A DNA stretch of 64,000 nt from Pezicula radicicola (lineage: Eukaryota > Ascomycota > Leotiomycetes > Helotiales > Dermateaceae), in assembly GCA_003008705.1 (NCBI GenBank), contig PDUO01000011.1:425956-489955 (forward strand), written 5' to 3'. The notes beneath the pieces were generated by a model. The model worked only from the letters and a program-made list of their open reading frames with translations, was not told the origin of the DNA and did not search any database. The position numbers and the translations under genes are program-made. Below, in pieces: positions 10,457-21,911 of this stretch (positions within the stretch are counted from its first letter, which is position 1; each line of letters starts with the position of its first letter).

Positions 10457-11152
10457 CTACGAGATCCCCAAAGCAGCCTCCGCTCTAGTGAAATACGCCA
10501 AACGATCATCCGTAGCACTCGTACCAACACAACCCATATAAGCCGAAAACCCCGTCTGACCACCAGCCTGTAAAGAAGTCCTCACATCATCACTACACTG
10601 AGTAGTAAGAAACCAAGCTGCAGAACCCCAAGAATATTCATCTGGTAAAACCAAAGCCCTAATATCATTCAACTGATCATCCGTAAGTCCATCCGTCGAA
10701 GTAGCCGTAGTGATAGCAGCAAGAGCAGTTGATAGCGCTGGTATGGATTGCGCATATAAAAGATTGTAGTTCGCCATTTGCATGTTTCTTGTGCCTTGTC
10801 CCGGTCTACCTGGGCTTGGGTAGTGGTTTATGTTGTATTTGAAATCGCCGGATTCGTAGGCTATGAGAGAGAGTACGCCTGCGATTTCGGATGGTGAGTA
10901 GATTGAGTATTGGGCCATGGCTGAGATGAGGTATGGTGCTGCGGTAGCGGCCGTTTCGCATTCATCGGTGAAAGCAGCGCCGTCGCATGTATTTGATGTT
11001 GGGGCGATCGCTAGGATTTGTGATGCCGCTGAGCTGCCGGCTTGTCTGCGTGCTATTGAGGAGCTGCCGAAGTTGAAGGAGACGGGAGGAATGGCTGCGG
11101 CGGAGGTGAGGGCTGCTAAGAGCAGGGTCTGGATTGTGATTTTGGAAAACAT
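10457..11152 (-). CDS. Small secreted protein, possibly lysozyme-like (231 aa)
   Basis: Single exon. The frame opens at 11377, but the ATG at 11152 (MFSKITIQTLLLAALTSAAA) begins with a clean signal peptide and is preferred; the 75 residues before it do not look like protein. A dibasic site IARRQAG near residues 33-38 suggests propeptide removal by a Kex2-type protease. The mature part has four Cys (NTCDGA, DECET, TQCSDD, MGCVG) and the segments LSLIAYESGDFKYN and NHYPSPGRPGQGTRN. The Glu in AYESG followed by a Gly/Asn-rich loop recalls lysozyme-fold muramidase or chitosanase sites, but this is inference and the family is otherwise unrecognised to me. It could be an effector or a cell-wall enzyme. 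Confidence 0.75.
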   Translation of the reverse strand: MFSKITIQTLLLAALTSAAAIPPVSFNFGSSSIARRQAGSSAASQILAIAPTSNTCDGAAFTDECETAATAAPYLISAMAQYSIYSPSEIAGVLSLIAYESGDFKYNINHYPSPGRPGQGTRNMQMANYNLLYAQSIPALSTALAAITTATSTDGLTDDQLNDIRALVLPDEYSWGSAAWFLTTQCSDDVRTSLQAGGQTGFSAYMGCVGTSATDDRLAYFTRAEAALGIS

Positions 11153-14100
11153 GGCGTTGTTCTTTTGTGTCTTGGGGTCAAGGAGTCGGTACGGTAATAT
11201 GGGTATGCTGTGTGTAGTTCTTTGCTCTTGCTGGAATGATCGATATGTTGCGGTTGGGTTTGAATGTATAAGACAATGTGATTGTTCTATATTGTTCGAG
11301 TGTACAAAGAGTGAGTGTATTGTAAGAATCAGGACAAAGAATGACTTGTTCCTGTCCAGCAGATTGAATAATGGCAAAGGACTAAATGAATGAATGAATG
11401 TCTGTGAATCAGTGAGTGAGGAACGTTAGGAGAGAATAGCAATCAGGGGATGCAATCGCCTTTAGAGGTCGACGGCCTCCTCGTCTCCAGGAGGCGCATT
11501 GAGTGAGTGTTCATGATCGCTCAGTACCGTATTTTTCTCATGAGGGACAAATTGCTAGTGAATGCGAAGGTGAAGAAGCTCGGACAAATATGGCCAACGA
11601 CAGCTGGAAGGTGGAGGGTTTTGACGGTTTGTTTCATGCGACTTGACTTTGCCCAGCCAATCGTTCGTTCGGATGTACTTGGCGCTGAGTTCGCATCGAG
11701 CAGCCGAGTTTCAAATGGGAGGTTTTGGGCAAGTCGAGGATTTAGTTGCCATTTGATTGGAATTGGTAGACTACGGTAGAATATCGGTGTTTGTACTTGT
11801 TCTAAACAAGAACAGCTCGTGGACTTTGACAGGTTCAACAAGTCAGGTTGGTATCTTTAACCTGACACGTGATTTACACGATATTTTATTGCCTCGTGCG
11901 GAAGGGGGTTCGATGCGACTATCACCATTCATACCAATTACCAAGTACTTTAGTACATTTGGTACTGTACTGAGTACATCTCAAGAACTAAACCCAAACT
12001 ATCGTCACTACCACAGCTAGATCCTCACCGGAATGTTTTACCACTGTGCTTAGCAAAGTTAAGGACTGCTCGCCCGGGCGCCTCTTCGTCTCCGTACTAT
12101 CTTCATACTATCTTCAATCCCTCAACGCCAAATCTAACCTTAACAGTATGGTGGTACAAACTATACAAGTACAGTTGCCTGTGAAATCCTTAGAGCCCAC
12201 ATTTGAATACGAAGCTTTGCAGCACTAGAACACTTTGTACTTTCGTACTCAAGATCAGAAGGCCAGCCACGACATCAGCGACAATGTGCAGCAATTGCAG
12301 CTCAATGAGCGCAAAAAATCATTGAAGTGGGATGGCAAGACAAGTTATATATATATCCTGTATTCCGACTGTCCTGGGTATTGGTGATCAAGTGAAACAC
12401 AATGGATTTGTGCTGAAAACCCCATGTAGCTTCCGGAGTGACGTACATGGCTGTTCATGGGAGAGATTTCAATAGTTTGTTGAACGGAGTACAGAGTGCG
12501 CCTACTCTACGAAAAGATAGCTATGGTAGCTATGTCGAATGCGTTCCTGCTGTGCTGGACTGGTGAAATTTTACATCAATTACCTAATATACCCAATACC
12601 TATCAATCACAAAAGCCACGCTCGAAGGAATACGGCGTTCCATCGAGGAGTTATTATCAACGAAGGTATTCACTGCACACAGTGCACAGCCTTCACCACC
12701 ACGCTGCTTTCACCATTCCCAGGGACTCATTTCTCGTAAAAGTAGCATGATGAAAACGTGCATACTTCCTTAGCTTTAACCTCACCAGCCTGCAGGACTC
12801 CAGGACTAGAAATGCACCTCCACAGCCGCAGCAACCAGTATCGAAAGAGGATCCATTATAGCCATTCGGCACTGCAGAATGAAATACCTCATCTCCCGCA
12901 GGACCTGTAGGGCTGTCCAATCCTTTGGTGTTGAAGCGTTCTGTGAGGGATATACTTCTCTGTAGAATGTGGCGGTGGCATGTCGAAGGGAAGATCTGTT
13001 CTCGTGGGTATTGGCCAGACTGTTCCTTGAAGCTTGCACGCCGCAGGGCTGCATATATGCATATATCCAGATCGAGAACGGCGTCATGACGGCCAACTCG
13101 TCAAGCAGCGCTGTAGCGTCCCCTGAGCGTGTTGAGTCACGAATTTGTGAGTACGGGTAAGTTTGAATTCCTACTCCGTCGGGGGTCCGCAAAATGATGT
13201 ATCCGATTCGCATGGATGCGTTTGAGCCATGATCATCAAGTTATCCTAGGACCGCGACGATCATGATGGTCACGAGAGAAAAGAAGAAAAAAAAAACCCC
13301 CCAAAATTGCGGCCGTATACTCCGTATTTCTACGATAGTATAGGAATAATGAGGAATCGTGGTTAATAACGAGGAATGTCTTCCCAATAGTCGGGTTAGA
13401 TGCACGATAGAGATAGCCTACGATTAGCTGACGACTGCTTCTGAGAAAGATGCTTCCGAGAGGAGCCTTCCAAGTACCCAAGCTTCCTCTTTGAGACACA
13501 TTCAAGCTTAAAGCACAGACGGAATCCAATCATGGAGCCTAATTGACGTGAGAGTCGATGCCATCGCATCTTTGCATCTGGGCACGCATTTGGCACGCGT
13601 AATTCAATATATTTTATCAAGAGTTGGTGTTGCTTGTGATGCGAAATGTGAGGACAGGAGACGCAATACTTGAGGGTTGGAGTCGTAAGTTGCCAAGACG
13701 TATTTTGGTCTGCTTACGGGAACAAGTCTTGGTTGGGGGCAAGAAGAGAGGGCGCGAGAGAGGGCGATAACTATAGATGCGCAAAGCAGCAAGCAGCAAG
13801 CATCGTCGCATCGTCGCGTCGCAAAATCGTGTTGTGCGGGGACACTTTTTGCGCAGAAGAGAGAAACTCAGAAAAAACTTGTGGCGAAAGTGGATGTACT
13901 GTACAGCGGATGTACAGCAGTACAGCATTCCTCTCTTGTCACCGAGCCTCAAATGCCTCACCGGATGCTTAATCAATTGAAGCAATTCCATAGGGCGACC
14001 TACGAGGTGCAGCAGTCGTGGTGGCTGTGAAGGGCGACTTGCATGCTGTTGGTTTCTCAAGTGATTTTCATTTGAGGCTCTGTGATACTCGGTGAGGTCG

Positions 14101-15502
14101 GTCATAGCGAGAGATGAGATGCGCGCCAGATGGGAGAGTGATGGGGCAGAGAAAAGTCGGGGGAGCAATTCGGCCGTCTTACGGAAAGTCGGGACAACGA
14201 ATGGGAGGGCAGGAGCATGCTTGCCAGCGATTAATAAACTTTCGCGGTGACTTTGACGTACATGATATAATGGGTCCGAGGCCGATGGGACTATTCTTGG
14301 GACAGACGGAGTTTACAGGACGTGCAGGAAGGAGATACGGACGCTGAACGCAACTGCGGACCACAGCGTCTGAAAACACTTTGAGAACGCTGAGAACACG
14401 CCAGAAAGGGCCTGCTAGAAACCGCAATGAAACATGAAAATGTATCCAGGCCAGGCTTGTGAAGAGTCAATTCTCCTTATTTTTTCAGCGTCATTTTCAT
14501 GCAAATCAAGTCAACCCAAGTGCCCAAATTGAAGCCGCAGGTTCAAAGCTGCTTCGCCTCCCCCGTTAACCAATTGAAGCATCATCCTAGCCGCATTAGG
14601 GCTGTTAAGCGACGTCGAAATATCGACGTTTGGCTGTTGCCTGGAGTATCGATCGCCGCTCTATGCACTGACAAACCAACGTGAAGCGCGCTCCCGTAAG
14701 GCGTTCTCGTGGGCAGAACCGGCCAAGAAAGATGTTGCTGCTTCTCTCACCTTGACATTTCCTCATTTCCTCATCCTCCCTCTCTTTTCCTCCTGCTCCT
14801 GCTCCTCCTCCTCCATCTTACCTATCTCTCCGTGTCCTTGATATTCCACCATCATCAGCATCATCCCGTTCCTGGCCACGAATCCACATTGCGTTGCTCC
14901 AATTCTTGTCGTGTCCGGTGAGCCCTTAAACAGCGACCTACTTGGAGACCCAGACAGACAGACGACCCCCCTCTTCCCTATATACTCCTTTGCTCGTCCA
15001 CTTCCTCCCGTCCAAGCCAACGCGTTGCAGCCTAGGCAGCCTTATCATTAAGTACTTCTCCAAGTCCGAGCCTCAGTCTGTACGCACTCTCGCACTCCTC
15101 GACGACTCGAAGCAAATCACCAGTCTTCTTCGCCCCTCTTGTCCCGGCCTGTGTCCTAGTGTTGAGAGCAACCCGAGTTGCTTGTCAGTGTGGAGGTGCC
15201 CACAGCTGATACAAGTCCTGTATGCAAGCATCCATCTTCTTCTGTTCTACAAGCACCGTCTTCACCCGCCGGCGCAATTGCTGGTGTGGAAAGTCAAGCC
15301 GCCATTGGCGAATCAGTCATTCATATACCATTCTTGTATTGAATAGCTCTTTCTGCCCACCGTGTCTCGATTGGGACGCCAGCTATATTCGCCTCTGAGT
15401 CATCTGGAGCCCCTGCATGAATTGGGAAGGATCCAAGGCTAACTAATTCCCCAGTACTGATCAGTTACCGGCACAAGTCTACTTCACCCCTGCCCACTCA
15501 GG
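11153..15502. other. Long intergenic region and promoter of the C2H2 regulator
   Basis: 4.3 kb without a supported gene. It contains TGAA tetranucleotide repeats (about 11379-11400), GTAC-rich palindromic clusters (about 11950-11976 and 12237-12252), and a minus-strand frame at 12806-13213 that I do not accept. A pyrimidine tract of CTC/CCT repeats at 14755-14816 is typical of fungal promoters. The last 700 bp are probably long 5' leader of the regulator at 15503; CACTCAG just before the ATG could be a leader-intron acceptor. Confidence 0.4.
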
Positions 15503-18223
15503 ATGTCGTTCAACCATCCCCGCAGAACTACAAAGACCACATCGTCTGCTCTGACTCCCACGTCGAATGTGTCAGGCCGTCCAACTGTTAATACAAACAT
15601 GTCCCTTCGTAAAGGAGCTACCTTTCATACCCCTCCATCATCACCCGAACGCGACGCAGCACCATATCACTTCAGAGTTCCCTCTCTTCCTCGACGTTCT
15701 CAGACTACTCTCGAGGATGTCGTTGATGCTCATAAACGTCGCGTGGCCTTGACTCTTGGTGACATTGATCGAGGTCTCTCTGCTGTCGAAGACAGTTCTC
15801 CAACCACCAGACAATCATTCCGTGACGAAGGCCTGCCTGTCCCTCAAGGTTTCTTAAACGTTGGTAGCCCCTCCACCGAGTCCTACGGTCCCATCATGGA
15901 TGGTGTCATGACCAAGGAGCCTTCCGAGCTCAATATCGGAAGACACTCCCTTCGCCCTCGTCACAATCGCCGCCCTTCACGGAACCATGCATCAGACAGC
16001 GGCTTAGGATCGTCTATCATCTCAGCATCAGAGAAGCAGGTTGGTGAGGTTACCCACACCGAGGAACCCTGCGCCAAGTCCATCATCACTGCATCAGCTA
16101 TAACTAGGTCTGCTGCTGCCCTTTCTTCCACCATGGAGAGTCTTCCAAGACTCAGCTCTCGCGCCAGCAATCGTATCCACGAGTATATTCTGAAACCATT
16201 GCTTGCAAAATCTTCTTTGAAGGACTTCCACCCGATTGTGAAAGATTGCCCAAGAAGGATCCACGGGCGAGAGATAGTATGTCTTCGTGATCTCGAGAAG
16301 ACACTGATATTTATGGCACCCGTAAGTGAATCCCAAGATGAAGTTGTAGGGGGAGTTGCTCACTGGTTGTTCCGGATGAAGGAGAGAACCAAGTCTGCCG
16401 CCTTGTATCTCGACTTCTGCCTTACGTCAATCCGGTGTATCCAAGCGACTGTAGAGTTTTTTAACGACCGCGAACAAACACGACCTCACGACCGCCCATA
16501 CACTAACGGTTACTTTGTTGATCTCGTCGACCAGATCAAGCAATACGCTCAGCAGATCCAGGAAACGAAAGAAAAGGAGGCCAAGGGCGAGAAATTAGGC
16601 GAGATGGATGCCGACCCGTATGTCACCCTCATGTCTGCCTCACCACAGATGGTTCGCAACTTGGTTGAGCCTCATTCGAGTGACTCAGTCTCACCGAGAA
16701 ACGAGCCTTCCATCTTGGTTCACCATTTAAAGGAAGCATACGCTAATGACTTTCTCATCAGGTCTGATGAGATCAAACTTCACGGTGGTCTCACCAAGAA
16801 TGGTAAGCCCGCTGAGCTTGTTCGAGTCAAGAAGAACGGCCAGACAATTTCCATCGCCACTGGCAAACCCATTGAAACCCTCGAGGAAGACAGCAAATCA
16901 GCCTTGAGAATGAAGCGATCCATGAGTGAGGAAGCTGAAGATGACGAGGCCATCATGCGGTCGATGGCTAGACGCAAGCGTTCAGCTTCCGCAGCTGAGC
17001 TTGCTCCAAAGAGATGCCGTGAACCTGGTTGCGACAAAGAATTCAAGCGCCCCTGTGATCTTACCAAACATGAGAAGACTCACTCACGACCTTGGAAGTG
17101 CCCTGTCGAGTCCTGTAAATATCACACTTATGGCTGGCCAACCGAGAAGGAGATGGACAGACATCACAACGACAAGCACTCTTCTGCTCCTGCTCTGTAC
17201 GAGTGCATCTTCAAGCCTTGCCCGTACAAGTCCAAGCGTGAATCCAACTGCAAGCAGCACATGGAGAAAGCGCACGGTTGGGAGTATGTTCGCTCCAAGA
17301 ACAACGGTCATGGCCCGGACAAAACAAGCAAGGCTTCCCGGAAAGCCTCCAGTGTTGTAGGTGCTCTGCCTACACCTCAGATGACCAACATGCACACTCC
17401 AAGCAGCGATGGTTATGGCGCCAGCACTCCTGAGGATTCCGACCACAAGATGGGTTTTGATAATCTGGATATGTTTGACCCAGTTCTCCAAAACACTCTC
17501 CCAGATGATCTCATGTGGCCCACTCCAAATACAGATTCGGACGTGTTTGCACAGCAGCAGCAGTTCTATTATTCCCCCATCTCAGATAATAACCTATCCC
17601 TCGATTCATCGTCAAACACGTCTCCCTATATGGCAGATAATTTACCAGACCAGAGCACAGTCCAGGGGTTTGGAGGTAGTAATGCCGACTTCAATCTTTT
17701 CCCCGATGAGGACCTTTACAATGCACACGCTCAGCTGCCAACACCTGACAACTCCACGTTCCAGAGTATCTTTCAGTCATCTGGCATGAACTACAACTGC
17801 AACCCAGCACCACACATTTCTCCCATCGGTCACGGGAATCACATGCTCTACACTCCTACATCAATGCGTGACGTCGATGAAGGATTTGAAGACTTCGTTC
17901 CTGCAAATACAGACCTTGGTCAGAACTTCAAAGGAAATTTTAAAATCAACAACCAGGACTTCATGCTCTTTGACCACTCTTCTGGAAGTGGGACATTTTC
18001 CTCCCCAACACCACCCGCCCTCTTCGGAGAGATCCCTCTCTACAATCAGAACATGTCTGGATTTCAAACCCAGAATGGGTTATCACTTCAAGATATGAAG
18101 GCTTCAGACCTCATCGCATACTTCACAAGTGCAGCCTCAAATGCCATTGGTCAGAATGGTAATGAGATGGACTGGAGCGCTGAGGGAAAATACCCCAGTT
18201 ACAATAACCATGGCGGCTGTTGA
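15503..18223 (+). CDS. C2H2 zinc-finger transcription factor (906 aa, or 886 if spliced)
   Basis: Nuclear DNA-binding regulator; the target is unknown. The ATG at 15503 starts a Ser/Thr-rich N-terminus. A conserved helical block lies around residues 220-350 (YLDFCLTSIRCIQATVEFF, TNGYFVDLVDQIKQYAQQI). Three C2H2-type fingers span about 505-591: CREPGCDKEFKRPCDLTKH, CPVESCKYHTYGWPTEKEM... and CIFKPCPYKSKRESNCKQH. The C-terminal 300 residues are Asn/Ser/Gln-rich, resembling an activation region. A GTAAGT donor at 16322 and an AG at 16380-16381 bound a 60-nt stop-free segment that breaks the conserved block, so the true product is probably 20 residues shorter. No paralogue name is assigned. Confidence 0.9.
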   Translation: MSFNHPRRTTKTTSSALTPTSNVSGRPTVNTNMSLRKGATFHTPPSSPERDAAPYHFRVPSLPRRSQTTLEDVVDAHKRRVALTLGDIDRGLSAVEDSSPTTRQSFRDEGLPVPQGFLNVGSPSTESYGPIMDGVMTKEPSELNIGRHSLRPRHNRRPSRNHASDSGLGSSIISASEKQVGEVTHTEEPCAKSIITASAITRSAAALSSTMESLPRLSSRASNRIHEYILKPLLAKSSLKDFHPIVKDCPRRIHGREIVCLRDLEKTLIFMAPVSESQDEVVGGVAHWLFRMKERTKSAALYLDFCLTSIRCIQATVEFFNDREQTRPHDRPYTNGYFVDLVDQIKQYAQQIQETKEKEAKGEKLGEMDADPYVTLMSASPQMVRNLVEPHSSDSVSPRNEPSILVHHLKEAYANDFLIRSDEIKLHGGLTKNGKPAELVRVKKNGQTISIATGKPIETLEEDSKSALRMKRSMSEEAEDDEAIMRSMARRKRSASAAELAPKRCREPGCDKEFKRPCDLTKHEKTHSRPWKCPVESCKYHTYGWPTEKEMDRHHNDKHSSAPALYECIFKPCPYKSKRESNCKQHMEKAHGWEYVRSKNNGHGPDKTSKASRKASSVVGALPTPQMTNMHTPSSDGYGASTPEDSDHKMGFDNLDMFDPVLQNTLPDDLMWPTPNTDSDVFAQQQQFYYSPISDNNLSLDSSSNTSPYMADNLPDQSTVQGFGGSNADFNLFPDEDLYNAHAQLPTPDNSTFQSIFQSSGMNYNCNPAPHISPIGHGNHMLYTPTSMRDVDEGFEDFVPANTDLGQNFKGNFKINNQDFMLFDHSSGSGTFSSPTPPALFGEIPLYNQNMSGFQTQNGLSLQDMKASDLIAYFTSAASNAIGQNGNEMDWSAEGKYPSYNNHGGC

Positions 18224-19613
18224 GGATGAGCCAGCACTAGCAGGACTGGTGGATGCTGTAGAATGAACAATGGATATGACAGAACGATAATACGAAAAAT
18301 CAGACTTTGAATTTAGCAGGCGTTACAGGAATCTTCTTTCAATTGCCTTCAAATCTTTCAGTCGACAGCGATGATGATAATGGGGCGGGTGATAAGAGAC
18401 AATCAAGCAAGGATTGTATTTAGGTTTGGAGGAAACATCTCGACGGGGTAGTTAGCTTAGCCTTTTCAGACTCCGGGGATTGTTATATGTAACTTCATGA
18501 TGGACAGTATTTTTATGGGTTAGGAATTGAAATGGGAAGGAGAGATAGATCTCGCATCACCTTTATAGGACGACTAGCGATCTGATATTTTTTTGATATG
18601 GGACATGAATAAAACACCGTCACAACTCAAACTCGTCTCTCTTGCTTACTGTGCTCTTCCTGACTCTGTTATAAATTAGAAGCGTATCTATACTGAATTA
18701 ACATGTTGGACTTCGCAAACGTGCACATTTAAAGAGGAAAGATAAAATGTTGAATGTGGCGAATATATGGGAATAGTCCGTTACTATAAGAGGCCCGTTC
18801 AGAGCTTCCTTTGCTCCCTACAGAACATAGAATACAACACCAGATTGCCCACATGTTGCTCCCAAATAATCTTCCCATTCAACAGAAAACATGGGTCTTC
18901 AAGTACAAAAGCTTCTGAGAACATGCTAGCTACATATCCTGTCACTAATGACACCTTCAATTCAATGACCACTGAACCTAGAAAACCAAGATACAATAGT
19001 TATTAAGTTGAATAGTATTCTACTGTTACTTTTTTTTTACTCAACATAATATCCCATCTTCAAATACGCTATGTTGACCGTTGACGCTAACCGGACTTAC
19101 ATGCCCAATCAGGCACAGAACCTCTCGCTTAAATAATAACACCACTCTCGCTACTGTAGGAGAGAAGGCATAATATATAGAGACTATTGCGTAATAATGA
19201 AAACAACCTATTACAGAAATTCTTAGAGATGATGCAGCACAATGGCCTGCATAATCAGACGAGCGATAACATTCTCGAATCCGATAGCTTCGGTAACCAG
19301 GTTTAGCTTGTCTAACTTGTCAAACCCAACATTCGGACTCCTAGAGACATGGCTTCGACCTGGGGCAAAGAGATTAGATCTGCTATCTTCCTTTTTCCAA
19401 GAACTTGGCTCATTGCCTAAGCACACACGGGATGGCGGGGCAGGATACTAGGGAAGAGAAACTTGCAGATAACTAGTAGAATGGTGTGATTGCTAGGAGT
19501 AATGAGGACATGTCTTGTGTACTTTGTACATTTATATAAAGTACTACGGTACAGCCGTAGACATCGTTTCCATCTCCTAATCTCAGTAGTAGTTACCAGA
19601 ACACCAATCCATA
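18224..19613. other. Intergenic
   Basis: 3' flank of the C2H2 gene and promoter of the transporter. Short frames at 18767-19006 and 19223-19451 overlap on opposite strands and have no family features. GTAC-rich elements occur at 19511-19557. Confidence 0.4.
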
Positions 19614-21911
19614 ATGGGACACGCAGAAAAGAACATTGGACCATACAGCCCGGACCCGGAGGCTGGGCCTAATAGCTCCCAGGACCAGCTCGTGGTGAAG
19701 CCCATCAAGACGTGGAAGGGCTATATATGGGACACATGGGAGCTTCCCAAGGACCAGCGCTGGCTATTGTTCAAGGTGGACGCCTTCGTGCTTACCTTTG
19801 CCTCGGTGAGTGCGCGACTTCTAAGTTTTCTCTTTTCGGAAAGAACACAAGCGTCCTAACATAAAGCTGCTCAGCTCGGCTACTTTCTCAAGAACCTCGA
19901 TCAGGCCAATGTCAATAATGCCTTTCTCAGCGGCATGGAAGAGGACTTGCAGATGTATGGCAACCAGCGTTCGTAAATCCGGTTCATTTTTGTCCTCTTG
20001 TTGACTGTCTTGGGTGTTGTGACACTTCTCGACATTTCTACGCTTCTGAGACATGCCTCGCTACTCATAAATTATGTCTTAGTTCTCCTAGGACTTTCTA
20101 AAAGAAGTATTACTAATACCAAAATTCTAAACTAGTTGTGACCAGCACGTCCATCTACACGGTCGGTTATGTCATTGGCCAAATACCATCCAACTTGCTA
20201 CTGACCCGCGTGTCGCCAAGATGGGTCATACCCTCACTTGAGGTAGGCTGGGGAATCGCTACCATCTGCACATCGACAGTACAGTCGTATAAAGCTCTCT
20301 ACGCCCTACGATTCCTCGTAGGTCTCTTCGAGTAAGCTTCACCCCCAAATCCTAAGTCCCTAATGCTTGTATTTCATATTCCATCAGAGATAATAGTTAT
20401 TAAAATCGTCCGTGTAGATCTGGCTTTTATCCCGGAATCCACTACCTACTCGGGTCGTGGTACACTCCCCAGGAGATTGGCAAGCGGGCCATGGTGTTCT
20501 GGCTAGCTGGATCAATCGGGTCCCTGTTCAGCGGTTTCCTGCAGGCGGCTGCCTACACGAGCCTGAGCGGCGTGGGCGGTTATGCAGGTTGGAGATGGCT
20601 ATTCATTATAGACGGCATTATCACGTTGCCGCTCGCCATCATCGGCTACCTGTTCTTCCCCAATTTGCCGCAAGGTGGGAAGAAGACTTGGTGGACGACT
20701 GAGGCTGAGCACATACTCTCGATTAAGAGGATGCAGGCTATTGGACGTGCTGGCAAGCAGCCCTGGACGCGGGCAAAGGCCAAGAGGATCTTGCTGAGCT
20801 GGCATACTTACCTCCTTCGTGCGTACTTTCATACTTTCGTACTTTTGTACTTCTAACTAACTATCAAGCCTAGCTTTGTTGTACGTCGTCTGGAACAATG
20901 GTTGGACGCAGCCCGCAATGGGTTACTGGCTGAAGAGCTTCAACAAAAATCCTCCTCCCGTCCCCGGTACTTCTTTCTCGGTGCCGCAGATTAATAACAG
21001 TGAGTCTACCAGTGTGGTCCACTCAAAACTCTGGGTCTGGCTGACGGTATATTACTATCATAGTGCCCCTTACTACGACCGGTATCTTCATTGTTATAGC
21101 TTTTATCTGGGGATGGCTTTCAGACGGGCCATGCCGTGGGGCACGCTGGCCCTTCATCTATGCTGGCGCCATTATCACTGTGAGTTTTGAAGCCCTTCGT
21201 ATCATCCATCGTATTCTATCTAAGTTGCTCGATAAACAATACTGATTACTCTGCTACACAGCTTATATTCAGCGTTCTCATGCGTCAGATGTCGCTGTAC
21301 GATAATGTTCACGGCCGTATAGTTGTCTATTGGCTTAGTAACATCGGAGTGAGTCTAACTTCCCCTGCTAAGAGATGGATTGATAAATAAATAAGCCTGT
21401 CTTGCTAACCTGGTTCACTAGAACGGTGCCGGCCCGTTAATCTTAAGTTGGATCAACGAGATCTGCTCAGCCGACACAGAGAAGAGAGCATTGCTTGTCG
21501 CAATGGGCAATGATCTTGCGTATGTCGTACAAGCAGTTGTAAGTTTCTTCTGCGCTGCGCAAGGTATAGTAGACTAAAACTAACATGGCTCAGGCACCTA
21601 ATTTTGTATGGAAGACAACCGACTTCCCAGCCGCTAGAAAGGGATATCTCTGGTCTATCATCCTGCAAATCCTGCTTAGTAAGTCCAGTCCCATCTAACA
21701 TTTGCTGAAGCACTCGGGGGCATGCTGACATGTCCTTTTCTCTCTTTTAGTTGTTGTGACTGCTACTATTCAGCTCCTTCTCTGGCGTGATAAGAGAAGG
21801 GCGGCTAGAGAGGAGTCTCAGGATAGTGATGGCCCGCCGTTGCAGGAAGGTGATGTTGATGAGAAGAAGGTTGTTCGTGCTGAGAAGGTTACGCTGGTGG
21901 GCTTGGACTAG
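19614..21911 (+). CDS. MFS transporter, anion:cation symporter family, pantothenate (Liz1/Fen2) type
   Basis: Twelve-helix plasma-membrane symporter of the Dal5/Fen2/Liz1 group, probably importing pantothenate or a related carboxylate. Ten exons join in phase to 524 aa: 19614-19805, 19875-19968, 20136-20331, 20418-20818, 20874-20999, 21064-21179, 21262-21348, 21422-21538, 21594-21678, 21751-21911. Family signals are [20 protein letters not shown] in helix 1, [47 protein letters not shown] and [20 protein letters not shown]; the last is characteristic of the Liz1/Fen2 branch. N- and C-termini are hydrophilic and cytosolic. Donors are mostly GTGAGT/GTAAGT; the second (GTTCGT at 19969) is chosen by phase. 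Substrate is inferred from family only. Confidence 0.9.

Noticed and set aside
10457..11377. Longer 306-aa start for the secreted protein
   Set aside because: The 75 extra residues are not protein-like and would bury the signal peptide.
12806..13213. 135-codon minus-strand frame ending in MDPLSILVAAAVEVHF
   Set aside because: The MDPLSI start is common in fungal NACHT/ankyrin proteins, but here it is followed by a stop after 16 residues and the upstream frame has no family features; a chance or relic match.
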